NCBI GenBank assembly: GCA_013400975.1
Contig: WBMZ01010253.1
Span: 1-64,000, forward strand
Source: Atrichornis clamosus
Lineage: Eukaryota; Chordata; Aves; Passeriformes; Menuridae
Direction: 5' to 3'
DNA length: 64,000 nucleotides
Part shown: positions 12,666 to 24,061 of the stretch, in pieces
Numbering within the stretch: the stretch's first letter is position 1
Layout: every line of letters begins with the position of its first letter
Position numbers and translations under genes: made by a program
The notes under the pieces: model-generated
Told to the model about the DNA's origin: nothing
Seen by the model: the letters and a program-made list of their open reading frames with translations, nothing else
Databases searched by the model: none

Positions 12666-15600
12666 CTCCTGTATCAGCTAATCAAAGCCAGTCAGCATTT
12701 CTGCTGGGTGTTCTTTTTGGTTTTTTTCCTTTTATATTTTTTTACTCACAACAGACTGTAAAAACCATCTGTGTTTTAGAGGATGTTTAACTTCATTTGA
12801 AGTGTAAAGACAGAATGTCTAAATGAATGAATGAGGCTGCAAAGGCACCAAAGAGACAGGAAAGAAGTAAGATCTGGTACAGGACATTTTATTAGTGTTA
12901 TTGGCTCCTAGTATTTTGATAATTGTGCCTTGCTACAACCAATGGGCAAGGAGTCAGGGCAAAGCAGATGTGTGATTAGTGCTCATTCAGGCGTGGTGGC
13001 CCTCAAGGAAGAGCTGAGCATAGGAATGCCATCCCTGGGAAACACAGGGCCTGCAGGGCCACATGGATAACATTTTTCTGCCCCCTGTGTGTCCAAGGCA
13101 GCTTGAGGATGCAATGGGAGGTCTCAAACTGAGCCTAATCTGAAATACTCCTCAACCCTTTTCCCTGATGTTTATATTGATACTTGTACCAGTAGCACAC
13201 ACAGCTTAAAAGCACACCTTTCAAACTGACATTTCACTTCAGCCCGCAGAGTGATTCCTTTGGCTTGGGTCAGGATGCTGATGTGTGTCCTGCACACGTG
13301 GGCCCCAAGGCTGTGCTGGGGGTTGATGCTAAGTGCTTTATCCTCCTCTGACAGGAGCTAGAAGCAAAGTTCTCAGCCTCTTCAGAGGTGCCGAATCAGG
13401 CCAGCAGTCTATTCTGAGATATAAGCGTTTTGTGAGCATAGCAGATGCTGATTGATTAATTATTTATAGTGGCACATTCTGGAGGATGAATACAGATAAA
13501 AACTCAGCAAAAGCTATTGGAAATGGAATCTAGCCTTTTTATAAAGTACCTGGGGATATTGCATTTCAAAAGAATTCTAGAAGTAAATCTCAGTATTAAA
13601 GCCATTTCCATAAGTTTTTTATGTTAAGCCTCTTTAGTTCAACAATAAAAACACTTAACTTCACAGTTTGACAGAGAAGAGTATTAGCAAATATCATGGA
13701 AGGACTATGTCATGCCAGTAGATCATTCTCCTTAAAAAAATTATCCAGCAAAGTCCTTATGATTTATGAGAGGAATTGAACCAAAATTAGCTATCATTAA
13801 AGTCATTGGCATAATCACTTTTACCCTTATTTTGCTTGAAATGTCTATGAGCACCCCATAGACATGCCAATGTCTTTTTCATCATCTTTTGTGCTTTGCT
13901 GTCTATAAATAGCTTGTTGTGAGTGTCTGAAACTGGATGTATGAAGCATTGATTAATTACATCCTTCTAACCTGATTTATGTCTCAAGGATCTATATTGG
14001 AAGTAACTTACATAAAGTCTTGGAGTTTTTAACAGTGGCCAAAGACATCCCAGGGCTACAGGGACCTGCAGGTTTTTGTGGGGCTTTAGGTGGCTCCTGA
14101 GATTCACTGTGTTTTCACTAACAGAGGTGGAACTTGAGGGTTGCCTGACCTGAAGGAACTTGATCAAAGTCATTAAAAGATGAGAGAGTTGCAGGGAAAA
14201 CTCCCCACACTTTCCTGGGCTTGAAGAACCTCTATGAAATGACTGGACCAATATATCAGGTGGCTGTTAGGAGACAGATTATTCCTGCTCTAACTTTGGT
14301 GTTTGTCTAATGCCTCCATGAGCCACTGGAGCCCACCACCCTGGCAGGAAACTGCCCCAGCCACTATCAGCAGAGAAATATTTCTGCCAAAATCAAATAG
14401 TGTTGCCTTGTGAGGTTCTGCACTTCTTTTATAACTTCAGATTGTGCAAACGTTCCACTAAAATGCCTAGTCCTAGTATTTCAGGACAGAATTAAATATC
14501 AGTATGTTTGGACAATGTGAGTCTGATTACATTAAGCACAGGGTCCAAGTTCTGCTTCTCGACTGGTGATTTAATAAATCACCTAGCATTGTATAGACTG
14601 TGATCAGAGGTGCAGCACGGGTTTCGCTTGGGGGAGATATGAATATTTTAACTTAATATCACATTTTATTAGTACTGGTATTAAGTAAAGCTCATGCACT
14701 CGGGGTGTTCATTGAAAGTGAGTCCAAAAACCCAATAAATGTAATTGAAACAAAAACGACCTCTGAAAGTCAGTCTCAACACACTTTTTCCTGTCACAAA
14801 CATTTCAGCAAATGAATTCTTTGCCTGATTACTAAAATGCTTAAAAGATTGGTCTCTATTCTTTTTTTTCCCCCAAGCCTTGTCCACCCAAACTCCTCTT
14901 GACAGCAGTGAACCACAGACACCTCTCCAGTGCCTGGACTCACCTTCAATGGGACTATGCAGGTTTAAATCAGCTAAAAATCTAATAGTCTGGGCTGCAC
15001 AAAAGGGGGAGGATTAGGCTTTACCTGGGTGACAGGACTATGCAACCTCCTGGCTCAGAGAGGAGAGCCAGCCTTATCAGGAACAGTCAATGCTCAGGAG
15101 AAGTAAAAAATAGAAGAGGCCACCTCCATCAATTTCTGGTCCAAGAAAAGCACAGGGCTGAAAAGCAAAGCAGTGAATGTCTTTAACAGCTATAGATTAG
15201 AGAGGAAAAGTGGATCTGAAAATCTGACTTTTTCACAGAGATGTTCAATACCTATCCAGGGAAGAGATTGCAGACTCTTAAAGGGATTAAACCAATGATT
15301 ACACAAAAATGGCACTTCCACTGAGAAGCAGACCTCTAAATCCTGGAGGTTGCAGGAAGGGCAAGAGGAGCAAGCCTTAAGAAGGCTGATGCTAAAGGGC
15401 AGTAGCACTTTGGAAGCTGGTGGGAGGCTGGGTTTTTACACCAGCAAGAGAGACTGCTCCACATGAAGAGTTTGGAATGAGGCTGACAGCTGGCAAGGGA
15501 GAGATAATGTTAGGAGGATGTTGGTGGAAGAGGTAAAAAATGGAAGGACTATTTGTTCCTTGGTCATATAGATAAATCAGCAGTGTCCTGAGCCTCCCTG

Positions 15601-18600
15601 AAAGCTGTAGCAGGTAAATTTAAGTTCTTGCTTCCTGAGCTTGGTCGTGAGAGGATGCAATGTGATTATAGGCAGGGTTTGCAGTAAACAGAATAATTGG
15701 AGTCATGTGCAGCCTACAGTATGGATAAATGTGTGCATGACAAAGGAAGACACCACCAGTTTTTAAGCACGGCTTAGAAGCACAGTTAGAAGTCTGTTGA
15801 CTTGAATGTCATTAAATTGCTTTCTCACCCTCTGTGTTTTATTTAGTTTCTGCAGAATGAAATGTTTCTTTTTGGATATACAGTTCTGCATTATGTCGTT
15901 AAGTTTACTGAATGGTAAAGTTTATTGAATGGTAAACAAGAAGTAAGGAAGGAAGAGTTTTATTTTACTTTTTTCTTACTAAGGGACTTTAAATGCCAGA
16001 GCGGAGATGGTCTGTAAATCTAATTGCCAAAGCCACTATTAAAGTAAGAAAGGAATTAAGATGGGATTTGTTCAAATGCCAGGTACAGTAGAAGGCAAAT
16101 AGGGTTTCATCCACTTTGGTGGTTCTGGTAGGAAATAAAAACACATAGGTCTGTAGCATTACTCTATTTTAAGAGGGAGAAAATTACATCTAAATCCATC
16201 CATTTTGGAAATTGATTGCCTTGAGATGACAATCTCCTTTGAAAAGGAATAACACTCAGAATTTAATCTAGGTTCCACCAATGTCAGTGGGAAGCTCCTC
16301 AGTGATTCCACGAGGAAGTTGTGGAAATGGCCGAAAAGATCCTTTTAAAAAAAAAAAAGATAAACCAAAAAACCCTTGGAATCTGAGAAGTTCCTGAGTG
16401 CCTTCTATGCTGCCTTTTTTTCCAGCATATGGGCACAGAAACTGGACCTATTGAAGTTTATATGAATTCAAGTCCTTTTCAGGTCTGGAGCACCTTTCTT
16501 GGATCATATTTTTCAGCTTCTCAAATGTACAAAAGGTAGCTCAGTTAGACTAAGCCCAACTAGAACCTTATTCTGAGTTTGTAAAGGCCTTTTTTGGCTC
16601 TTCCTGACAGGTCATCCAAAAGAGCTCACTCCTTGTTTCCTCCTAAGCATGTTATTTCTTTGGGAAGTATGTGCAGGGAGGGAATCCACACATCCTTACA
16701 TGCTGGGAATGGGATCTGCTCAAGCACACAGCTTAATCATGAACTTTATATTTTACTGAAAACTCTGTTAGAAAAGCACCCTCCCCCTATTGCTGGTCAT
16801 GAAATCACCCTGTATCTCACAGGAAAGGCACCAGTGCAGCATTTGTCACCTTATAGTCGTCTGAGATTTGTCATGTGGAAAGGTTTCCAATTGAAAGATA
16901 CAGTGCTGCCAAAAAACATTTTTAATGAAAAATGCCGGTTCTAATAGAAAAAAAAAATCAATCATTTAAAAACATTGGAAGATTTTTTTCTTTTGGATCA
17001 GTTTTTAAGAAAAATGAAAATGAAGTCTTGCACAGTTCTCCATGTCCTTGGCGCTGGGGAGAAAACACTGCCTCCTAGGTAGACCTGCCCTTTTCCTTGG
17101 AAAGGGAAGATATTTTTCTCAGGGATGTCACTGACACTGATGGTTTTCCCCCAGACACTCAGAACTGTGCAGTTGCATCCCTTTGGGGTGTGAGCAGAAA
17201 CAGCTATTTGCCAAAACCAAACAAATAAATAGCATTTGTGTAGGAAATGTGCCCAGCCAGGTCCTCTGTAAATGTGTTCAGAGGCAGGGTGTTACCTAAA
17301 GAGCTTTCACAGATGTGTTGCCCGGGGAATTAACGTTCAGGAATGATTATGTTTGGTATTTGGAAAATATTTTTCCTCTTGAAAGAAAACCCCAAGCACC
17401 AGCTGGTCTACACACAGTATCCCAGGGGATGGCAAGGGAAGACTTTCAGCTCTGGTACATGAAAGGGGAAACTGGGGAGCAGAAAGGTCTTCGTGGCTTT
17501 TTCAGGTCCTCACTGTGAAAAACAGAGGCTCTGGAAGGTATTTTTGCTCCCTATTCTAAACTAAAATGAGGAGATAATGCTGCTTCTTTATGCCCCAAAT
17601 GCTCAATAAGAAGCAATGAATTGAGAAGGCAGAAACTAGCATTTTAAAGCTACTAACTTAAATAGAGAAGCTTAAAAAGCAATTCTAAACTAAACTGAGG
17701 GCAATAACTAATATAAGGATCTGATAGACTAGGAATTACCTCTATTAGTTGGTCCCTCAGTGAAACATTTCTGTATCAGTTATGTCAGCTTTTGGTTTAC
17801 AGGAATTAGGGCTGCATTGTGCTTCAGAGCCTCAGCGTCCTTGGCTATGGAGGAAGGTTTGACACTGAGATCTTTAGACTTCCCGTAGTTTTTCACTGGT
17901 GTAAGAGAGCAGAAACTGTTCCCAAAAAGCTTTTTACACTGCCTGTGGACTGCTGCCAACTGAAGGCTTGGTTTAATCTCTGTGCCAGTATCTGCAAAGC
18001 ATCCTGATTTCAAATGGCATGAGAGGTGCTGAGAGAGGTGACTAATTAGAGATTATGAAAGAGAGATTAAAATCCTGTGGGCCTTTCTGAAGGGTTAGAT
18101 GGCCAAATGACACATCCCCTCCTGTGAGAGGGCAGGGAGTTGAGGCACAGGCCCTGCAGCTTTTGTACTAAGCCTAAAGGAAAGCAGTTTTAAGTTGCTC
18201 CTGGTTACTTGTCTGCAGGGACCTGTATGTCCCTTGATTAGTACCTTGATTTAAACAGGATCATGAATTTGCCCTCTTCCCCTGGCCCTGGTGCCCCAAC
18301 ACAAACTGTCCTTGAGATGATCACAGCAATTCACCCTGTGCCCTTTTTCCTATTTTTTTTTTCTCTGTGTGTCTGATGCCAAATACATTATCTTAACCAC
18401 TTTCAATTTTAAGTAATGAAAAGAGGAGAAATAGCAACTCTTTGGGAATATTTTAAGGGGATTTTCATCCAATATAAAGACAATAGCAGAAGACGCTGAT
18501 GTGTAAATTGTGGCCAAGAGGTAAAAGAGAGAGAAAGAAAAGAAAGATAAATTACAAAAAGGTTTTACTATAGCAGAAGACAAAGAACCTCTTGCTAATC

Positions 18601-19932
18601 TCGCACTACTTTTACTCTGGTGTAATAAAAGGAAGGCTCCAATGCAAAAGTTAAACACCACAGGAATAATGTTTGCCACTATGCAAAACAAATACTGGTC
18701 TTCTGAGAAGAAAGAGCGAAACTAAAAGAGGCCAAGTAATAGCATTTCGTGTTTCCAAGCTGTCAGGAATTGTCCTTTGATCAGTTTTATCAAAAGCTGC
18801 ACTGATTGTCTTCAACTGGGGCTGGGTTTGAAAATATTAACACTCCAGGGTTCTGTTTTGTTTTCTTCTAAGTCTAAAGGCAGTGCAATAAAAGGGTCAT
18901 TGTAACTGGATGTAGATAACGTTTTACAGCCTGATCCTGTGAGATGCTGGCTTTTCTCAAGGTAATGCAGTTCAAGGGTTTTTAGCAGATTTCTCAAAGC
19001 TTAGGAAACACATTTTCAAAATGTTGATCAAATCCATCCCTTTGAAGGCGTTGAAATGAAATGGTCAGATTGACTTGTATTCTACCTTTGCAAGTGCTCA
19101 GTTAAGAAAAAAGCACCCTCTGGCTGATCAGGAGGAAAGGTCTGTTTCCATCTTCAATACACTGTGTTTACCCATCCCAGGAAGGATAAAATAGAACTAC
19201 AGGTACAGACATGGGTGGCAAAGAACTCTATGCCTTGTGTTCTAGGAGAGGCAAAATAGATTAATAATTTCAGCAGAGAAAAAACACACTGACACAAGAG
19301 TACAATAAAGACAATGACGAAATTGTGAGTGTTTTTTGGGAGGGAACTGAAAACTGATATTCACTATATCATGATAAAAGAAGTCAGTATCAAATGGAAT
19401 TATCCACTGGCAGGAATTTAAAAAATCAAACCAAAGCAACAAAACAAATACAACAATAATAAAACACTTTGTCACAAAAGCAGATTAATTAAACTCTGGA
19501 ACTCATTCCAAAAGAATTGTAAGAGAGTTAAAAGAGTATCTAGACAAACTCCTTAATGAAAGATCTGTTAGGACTCTCAATGCAAGTTGTAATTTCCTGC
19601 AGCTGGGAAAGTGTATTGGAGGAATATCACTGTATGCTTTTCCTATATGTCCATCAAAGCTGGAATCCCAAGTTAGATGTACTTCTGACCCTGTACAGCC
19701 ACTGGCATGTTCCTAGGAAGCAAGTGAACACGTAGTGTTGCTTGGAACTTATCTGGAATGCTTTTGCTCAAAGGAGCAGAGACAAGGATGATGTCAAAAC
19801 CACGCATGGACGCTAAAAGGTGGGACCATCAGCACTCCTTCCTCCCCATGCAGAAATGTTTCACTTTTGTACCATCAGATTTTTATGTCTCTTCACCCTT
19901 CCCTTTAGCGTATTTGCACAAATAATTTGATG
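12666..19932. other. Gene-free unique sequence
   Basis: No gene recognised. It contains a (GAAT)n-like patch near 12823-12834, a 12-A tract at 16347-16358 and a tandem 17-bp near-duplication at 15902-15935. A 116-codon frame on the plus strand (16594-16944) and a 113-codon frame on the minus strand (18350-18691) show no domain or conserved motif. The latter is a purine-rich tract read antisense. The remainder looks like ordinary single-copy DNA. Confidence 0.55.
15902..15935. repeat. 17-bp tandem near-duplication
   Basis: AGTTTACTGAATGGTAA is followed at once by AGTTTATTGAATGGTAA, with one mismatch. The same TTTACTGAATGGTAAA core also appears once near 6077, which may be chance in AT-rich DNA. 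Confidence 0.75.
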
Positions 19933-20141
19933 CAGAAATTCCTCCCTGTGAGGGAGATGAGGCCCTGGCACAGGGTGCCCAGAGAAGCTCTGGCTGCCCC
20001 TGGATCCCTGGAAGTGCCCAAGGCCAGGTTGGACGGGGCTTGGAGCACCCTGGGATAGTGGGAGGTGTCCCTGCCATGGCAGGGGTGGCACTGGATGGGA
20101 TTTAAGGTCCCTTCCAACACACAGTATTCTATGATTCTATG
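19933..20141 (+). mobile_element. CR1 LINE, 3' end with terminal octamers
   Basis: This is a 5'-truncated CR1 copy in plus orientation. It starts in the block encoding the end of ORF2 and the 3' UTR (CCTCCCTGTGAGGG, GGCACAGGGTGCCCAGAGAA), runs through GGCCAGGTTGGACGGGGCTT and AAGGTCCCTTCCAACA, and ends in two perfect ATTCTATG octamers (20126-20141), the hallmark of CR1 3' ends. The sequence is close to the common avian consensus as I remember it, so it is younger than the fragment at 3750. Truncation at the 5' side is typical of CR1 insertion. It has no coding capacity. Confidence 0.95.
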
Positions 20142-21608
20142 TCTTGAATATTTATGCTGAGTACTGCCAATATTCTTCTACTCTTTTCCTTGAATGTCAT
20201 ATTCTACGAAAAACAAATCATGGAATAAGTAGGAAGCAATAATTTTAAAGACTAATGAGTGATTTATATGTATCTTGGATTTTAATTATAAGGAGGCTCC
20301 ATGAATGTCTCCTCTGGGGACATCAGTGTTTGCAGCTAACTGCAGATGGGTTCTTTGGCTTCAAGAGAGTTCCACAATTTGAAGCAGAGGATAAAAGTTG
20401 GCTTTGCTGTTGGATGGGCAGGTTCTTCAGCTGAATCCATTATATGGCCTTTGTCAAGTTATGTCTGGAGTCAGCTGAAGGCTTTGTTCTTGAATGGGAG
20501 AGGAGTTTAAACCCCTGTTTGAACTTGAGTCCAATTAACAACACTTCCTGCTCTTTGCCACATTGTGTGCAGAGAAATAACCAAAGCATTGTGTAAAAGT
20601 GCTGCCAGGCACAGACTTGCCAAGGATTGTGTGCACCAACCCTTCCTTGCATTCTTGGTGTGGAACAAGGACCAAATCACTCAAGTTAACCACAAGGACT
20701 CTGTCTCTGCCCCTCATGAAGCAACTGCTGGAAAATCCATCTTCTCTGGTAATAAGACTTGGTCCATGGTCAAAACCATAGCAGAACAAGCTCTTCCTAA
20801 GGCAAGAAGATTATGTTATAAATTCAAGGCCTCTTATCCATAAAGTGGAAATTTTCAGATATGCTGTGAAATCAAAGGGGTCTCTGGCTTGTGTTTCACA
20901 GCTCAAGTAGTTGAGTGTAGGTTATTCATCCTATGTGGAAAGACCAGAAGAAAACAGCCCTAAAGCAAATGAACTGGGATTTGACAGCCTCTGTCCAGAC
21001 CTGAAAACAGGTGTTCAACAGGATGTCAGGAGAGCAGGGACTGCTAATTTTATATTTAGGAAGTGTTTTGTAGAAATTCAGTATGGAGGCCACGTCCAGG
21101 TGCAGTCAGAAGGCTCCCACCCTCATTTCCATGATTTACACACAGAGGGTTCAAAGCTAATCTCTGGGTCACAATGGGCAAAGGCTGTCTTATGATCAGA
21201 GACAGAATCCTTTTGGAGGGGGAAACCACTCACTACAGTGAGAAGCTCTTTAAAGGCATGTGGGACTCTTAGTGAAGCTGATCATTTGATTTTTTTTTTT
21301 TAACTTGTTATTGTACCTCATCTACAAAGTGATGTGCTCACTGCTTGAATCAGAAAAGCTCTGCTGTGTGCAGACTGGTTGGAAGTGCGTTGGGTGAGTG
21401 CTTGGGAGCTCGCACTGTTAGCTGTGGTTGACTTCAGCTGCACTGCAATCATCCTCACACAGTTTTCAGTGAACGCAGCCAGCAGCGCCTGGGAACTGCC
21501 CGAGGATGCTCTTCCTGTTGGTGTGTGCTTGGATAACACTGGAATGTGGTTAGGAGTAGGTTTTTCACCATAAAAACTCACATTTCTTCCGTGCTCCTTT
21601 GCTGACAG
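20142..21608. other. Gene-free sequence
   Basis: No gene recognised. Overlapping frames of 84-94 codons at 20535-21195 have no known domain. A 12-T tract lies at 21290-21301. The 160-codon minus-strand frame across 21318-21800 has no recognisable domain and is probably a by-product of the GC-rich composition here. Confidence 0.55.
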
Positions 21609-21757
21609 GGAGCACTTTTCAGCTGAAGATCCCAGCGGAAGATCCCAGTTCTTGTGGAGCCCTGCAGTGCCCGTCAGAGCCTGCTCGGGGAGGGCGCACG
21701 TGGAGTTACTGCGTGAAACAACACCTGCAGAGCTTGGTAGTGGGATGATCATTTTTG
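21609..21757 (+). other. Candidate 149-nt exon bounded by strong splice signals
   Basis: A pyrimidine-rich run from 21583 ends in GCTGACAG at 21608, and the segment ends at G|GTAAGTGT at 21758. Between them, one frame is open for 49 codons, with 1 nt left over at each end, and reads EHFSAEDPSGRS near its start and ETTPAELGSGMIIF near its end. A second frame is open for most of the length. CpG density is raised. A 13-bp internal near-duplication (GAAGATCCCAG repeated at 21625 and 21638) lies inside. I do not recognise the peptide. It could be a coding exon, a non-coding RNA exon or coincidence. Confidence 0.25.
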
Positions 21758-22531
21758 GTAAGTGTGTCATGACGCCTGCTCTGGGGATGGCTGCAGCCAT
21801 AAGTCTGAAATCCCTTGTTTGTTTCAGAGGTCTTGCTCAGCACAAGGTAAATGAAGATGGATGTTTGTGAAGTGCTTTATGTGCAAAAATCTGAGTGATA
21901 TCTGCTCTGCTCTGCTTCCCATGCCTGGTGTTACACTTTCTGAGGGGATCCTCACCAAGGCAGCCTTCAGATCTCAATTTTCCATGGGGCTGCTCTGAGG
22001 TTTCCTCCAGGTTCTAATCTAGCCCACTCTGCTCCTCACTCCCTGAATTCCTGTGGGATTGTCACACAGTTGTAAATGCTGATGTCCACCCTGCATGGCC
22101 AGTTATGAACATGATCAAAATGCATTTTTCTGCCAGTCTGCTCATTGCTTACATTGCAGAGTGATGGTCTGCAATGTTGAGATTAATACCTGCAGATTAC
22201 GAGTTATATTTGAGATTAAAAATACTTCCTAGGCTATAAGAGGTTTGGTGACAAATGACACCAGCTCTCTATTTGAAGGACACCACAGAAAATGGCTGTT
22301 TATTTTAATAATGGTAATTGTGCCTCTAATAAGCATCTTGTTTAGTAATTTGTAGAGGTTGTGTACATGCATTTCTATAAACAGGGATATTTGTTCAAGC
22401 TAAGCCTAATTAAAAAATAAATGATGCAAGAGTTATTTGGAGGGCTGTAGGGTAACAGTCTATCCTGATTCAGTATTTCCACTTGGTGGAATGAGACTTG
22501 CAATTACTCCCGAGGAAAAAGTCCTTAGAGA

Positions 22532-22551
22532 ATTAGATGAGATTAGATGAG
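22532..22551. repeat. 10-bp tandem duplication
   Basis: ATTAGATGAG occurs twice head to tail without mismatch, followed by a looser GATGATTAG-like continuation. Confidence 0.8.
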
Positions 22552-24034
22552 AATGATTAGGATGATGCTAATGACATATTGCCAATAGGAAATGGCTCAT
22601 TTAAGTCCTATATAGAAATAGGCCAAATTAACAGAACTAGAATTTTTTAAAAACACAATTACTGACAAAAATATTCTAATCTGTATTATTTACTACTCCA
22701 TTACTTATTTTTAAAAGCTTAAAGATTTTTCTTCACCTAGAACTTAACAGATTTTAGGAAATTTGATCCACATTTGAGGACCAGGCAGTACTAGTAACAG
22801 GATGTAATACATAATAATACAAATAACACTGCAGTTCACAAATATTTTGTTCTGATGAATTTTTTTGTGAATATTTTTTTGTATCTCAGCTCATGTAATG
22901 TTGGGGGTTTTTAACTGCACTCTCTATTTTTCTCAGGCCAAGGTTCGTGCTCCACTTTGAAAAGCGTGTTTTACATTTTGGCTTGCCTTGGTGTGCCCCC
23001 CTCAGTGAGCCTAGACACCTTTTTGTTGGGCACCAGGAGCCAGAAAGAGTTGGGGAAAATGTCTTCCAAGGCCCCAGATTATTTTATGACTTTTCTGTCT
23101 GTGTACTTCCCTCTGGTGGTGTCACTTCCACCTAACTCACTGTATCAAGGCTCCTCACAGAAGTGTGACTGCAGATTATTATCTTTATCCATCCATTAAC
23201 TGATCCCAATCACGAGAAGCACCACAGTGCAGACATGGCTGAAACACCTCTAATGCTGCTGAAAGATTTATGCCAGTTGAGTATTTGCTTTCCTCTCTGC
23301 TTTCCACACATAAAATGTTGTGGGTTTGAAACCATAAAGAAACACTTGTTTGTTACTGCTCTGTTCTGAAGCTCAGTACAGCAATTTGGTGAATATTTGA
23401 TCATGTCTTTCATTTCTACATATTCTTTTCCTGAATTGCTAATTTCTAGTTAGATTTCAGGGGTAAATATTTCTGCACTCACTGTTAATACTTTTGGAAC
23501 AAACTTTACAGGAATGTTCAGATTTCCTGTTCGTCTGATCTCCCAGTTATGATTGCTGGATTAGCTCTCCCCTGAGCACTGTGCTTAGCAATTTTCTGAA
23601 GAACAAGAATTCAGCTGACACAGTCTGATTCAACAACTTGCTGAGAGTGTCTCTCAAGCATGGTAACTGCCACCACTTTCATTAGGATTTGATGTTACTC
23701 CCTGTTTTCCTGAGATTCTCAAGAGTCATCCTTTATTTGTGCTGATACCATATTAAAATAAGTATTGTAAGAATTGTAATTCAAAATGGTATGAAGTCAG
23801 TAATAAATAGTTCAAATTAGTAGAAGAAATAAATTACTTTAATCTAAACTACATGAGCACAAGAAACAGATGGGCTTAAGTGTAAATAATTCACTTTTTT
23901 ATAACGATATTTTTTCCCTGTTTAATATCTATCACTGCAATTCAATTTTTTTATTTGCCAAATATATGTTTTCACTGAATCACAAGCTACTTGGGAATAC
24001 TGTTCAAATTCTCCTAAGGAAGATGTGGCCCTTG

Positions 24035-24061
24035 TTAATTAAATTAATCTATTTTAATTAA
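24035..24061. repeat. AT-only inverted repeat, 9-bp arms
   Basis: TTAATTAAA and TTTAATTAA form perfect complementary arms separated by 9 bases. In AT-rich DNA this can arise by chance. It also carries two TTAATTAA homeodomain-type sites. Confidence 0.6.

Noticed and set aside
21318..21800. 160-codon minus-strand open frame
   Set aside because: No recognisable domain, and it overlaps the better-supported plus-strand splice-bounded segment; open because of composition.
22835..22875. TTCACAAA/TTTGTGAA inverted repeat
   Set aside because: Eight-base arms in AT-rich DNA are expected by chance.
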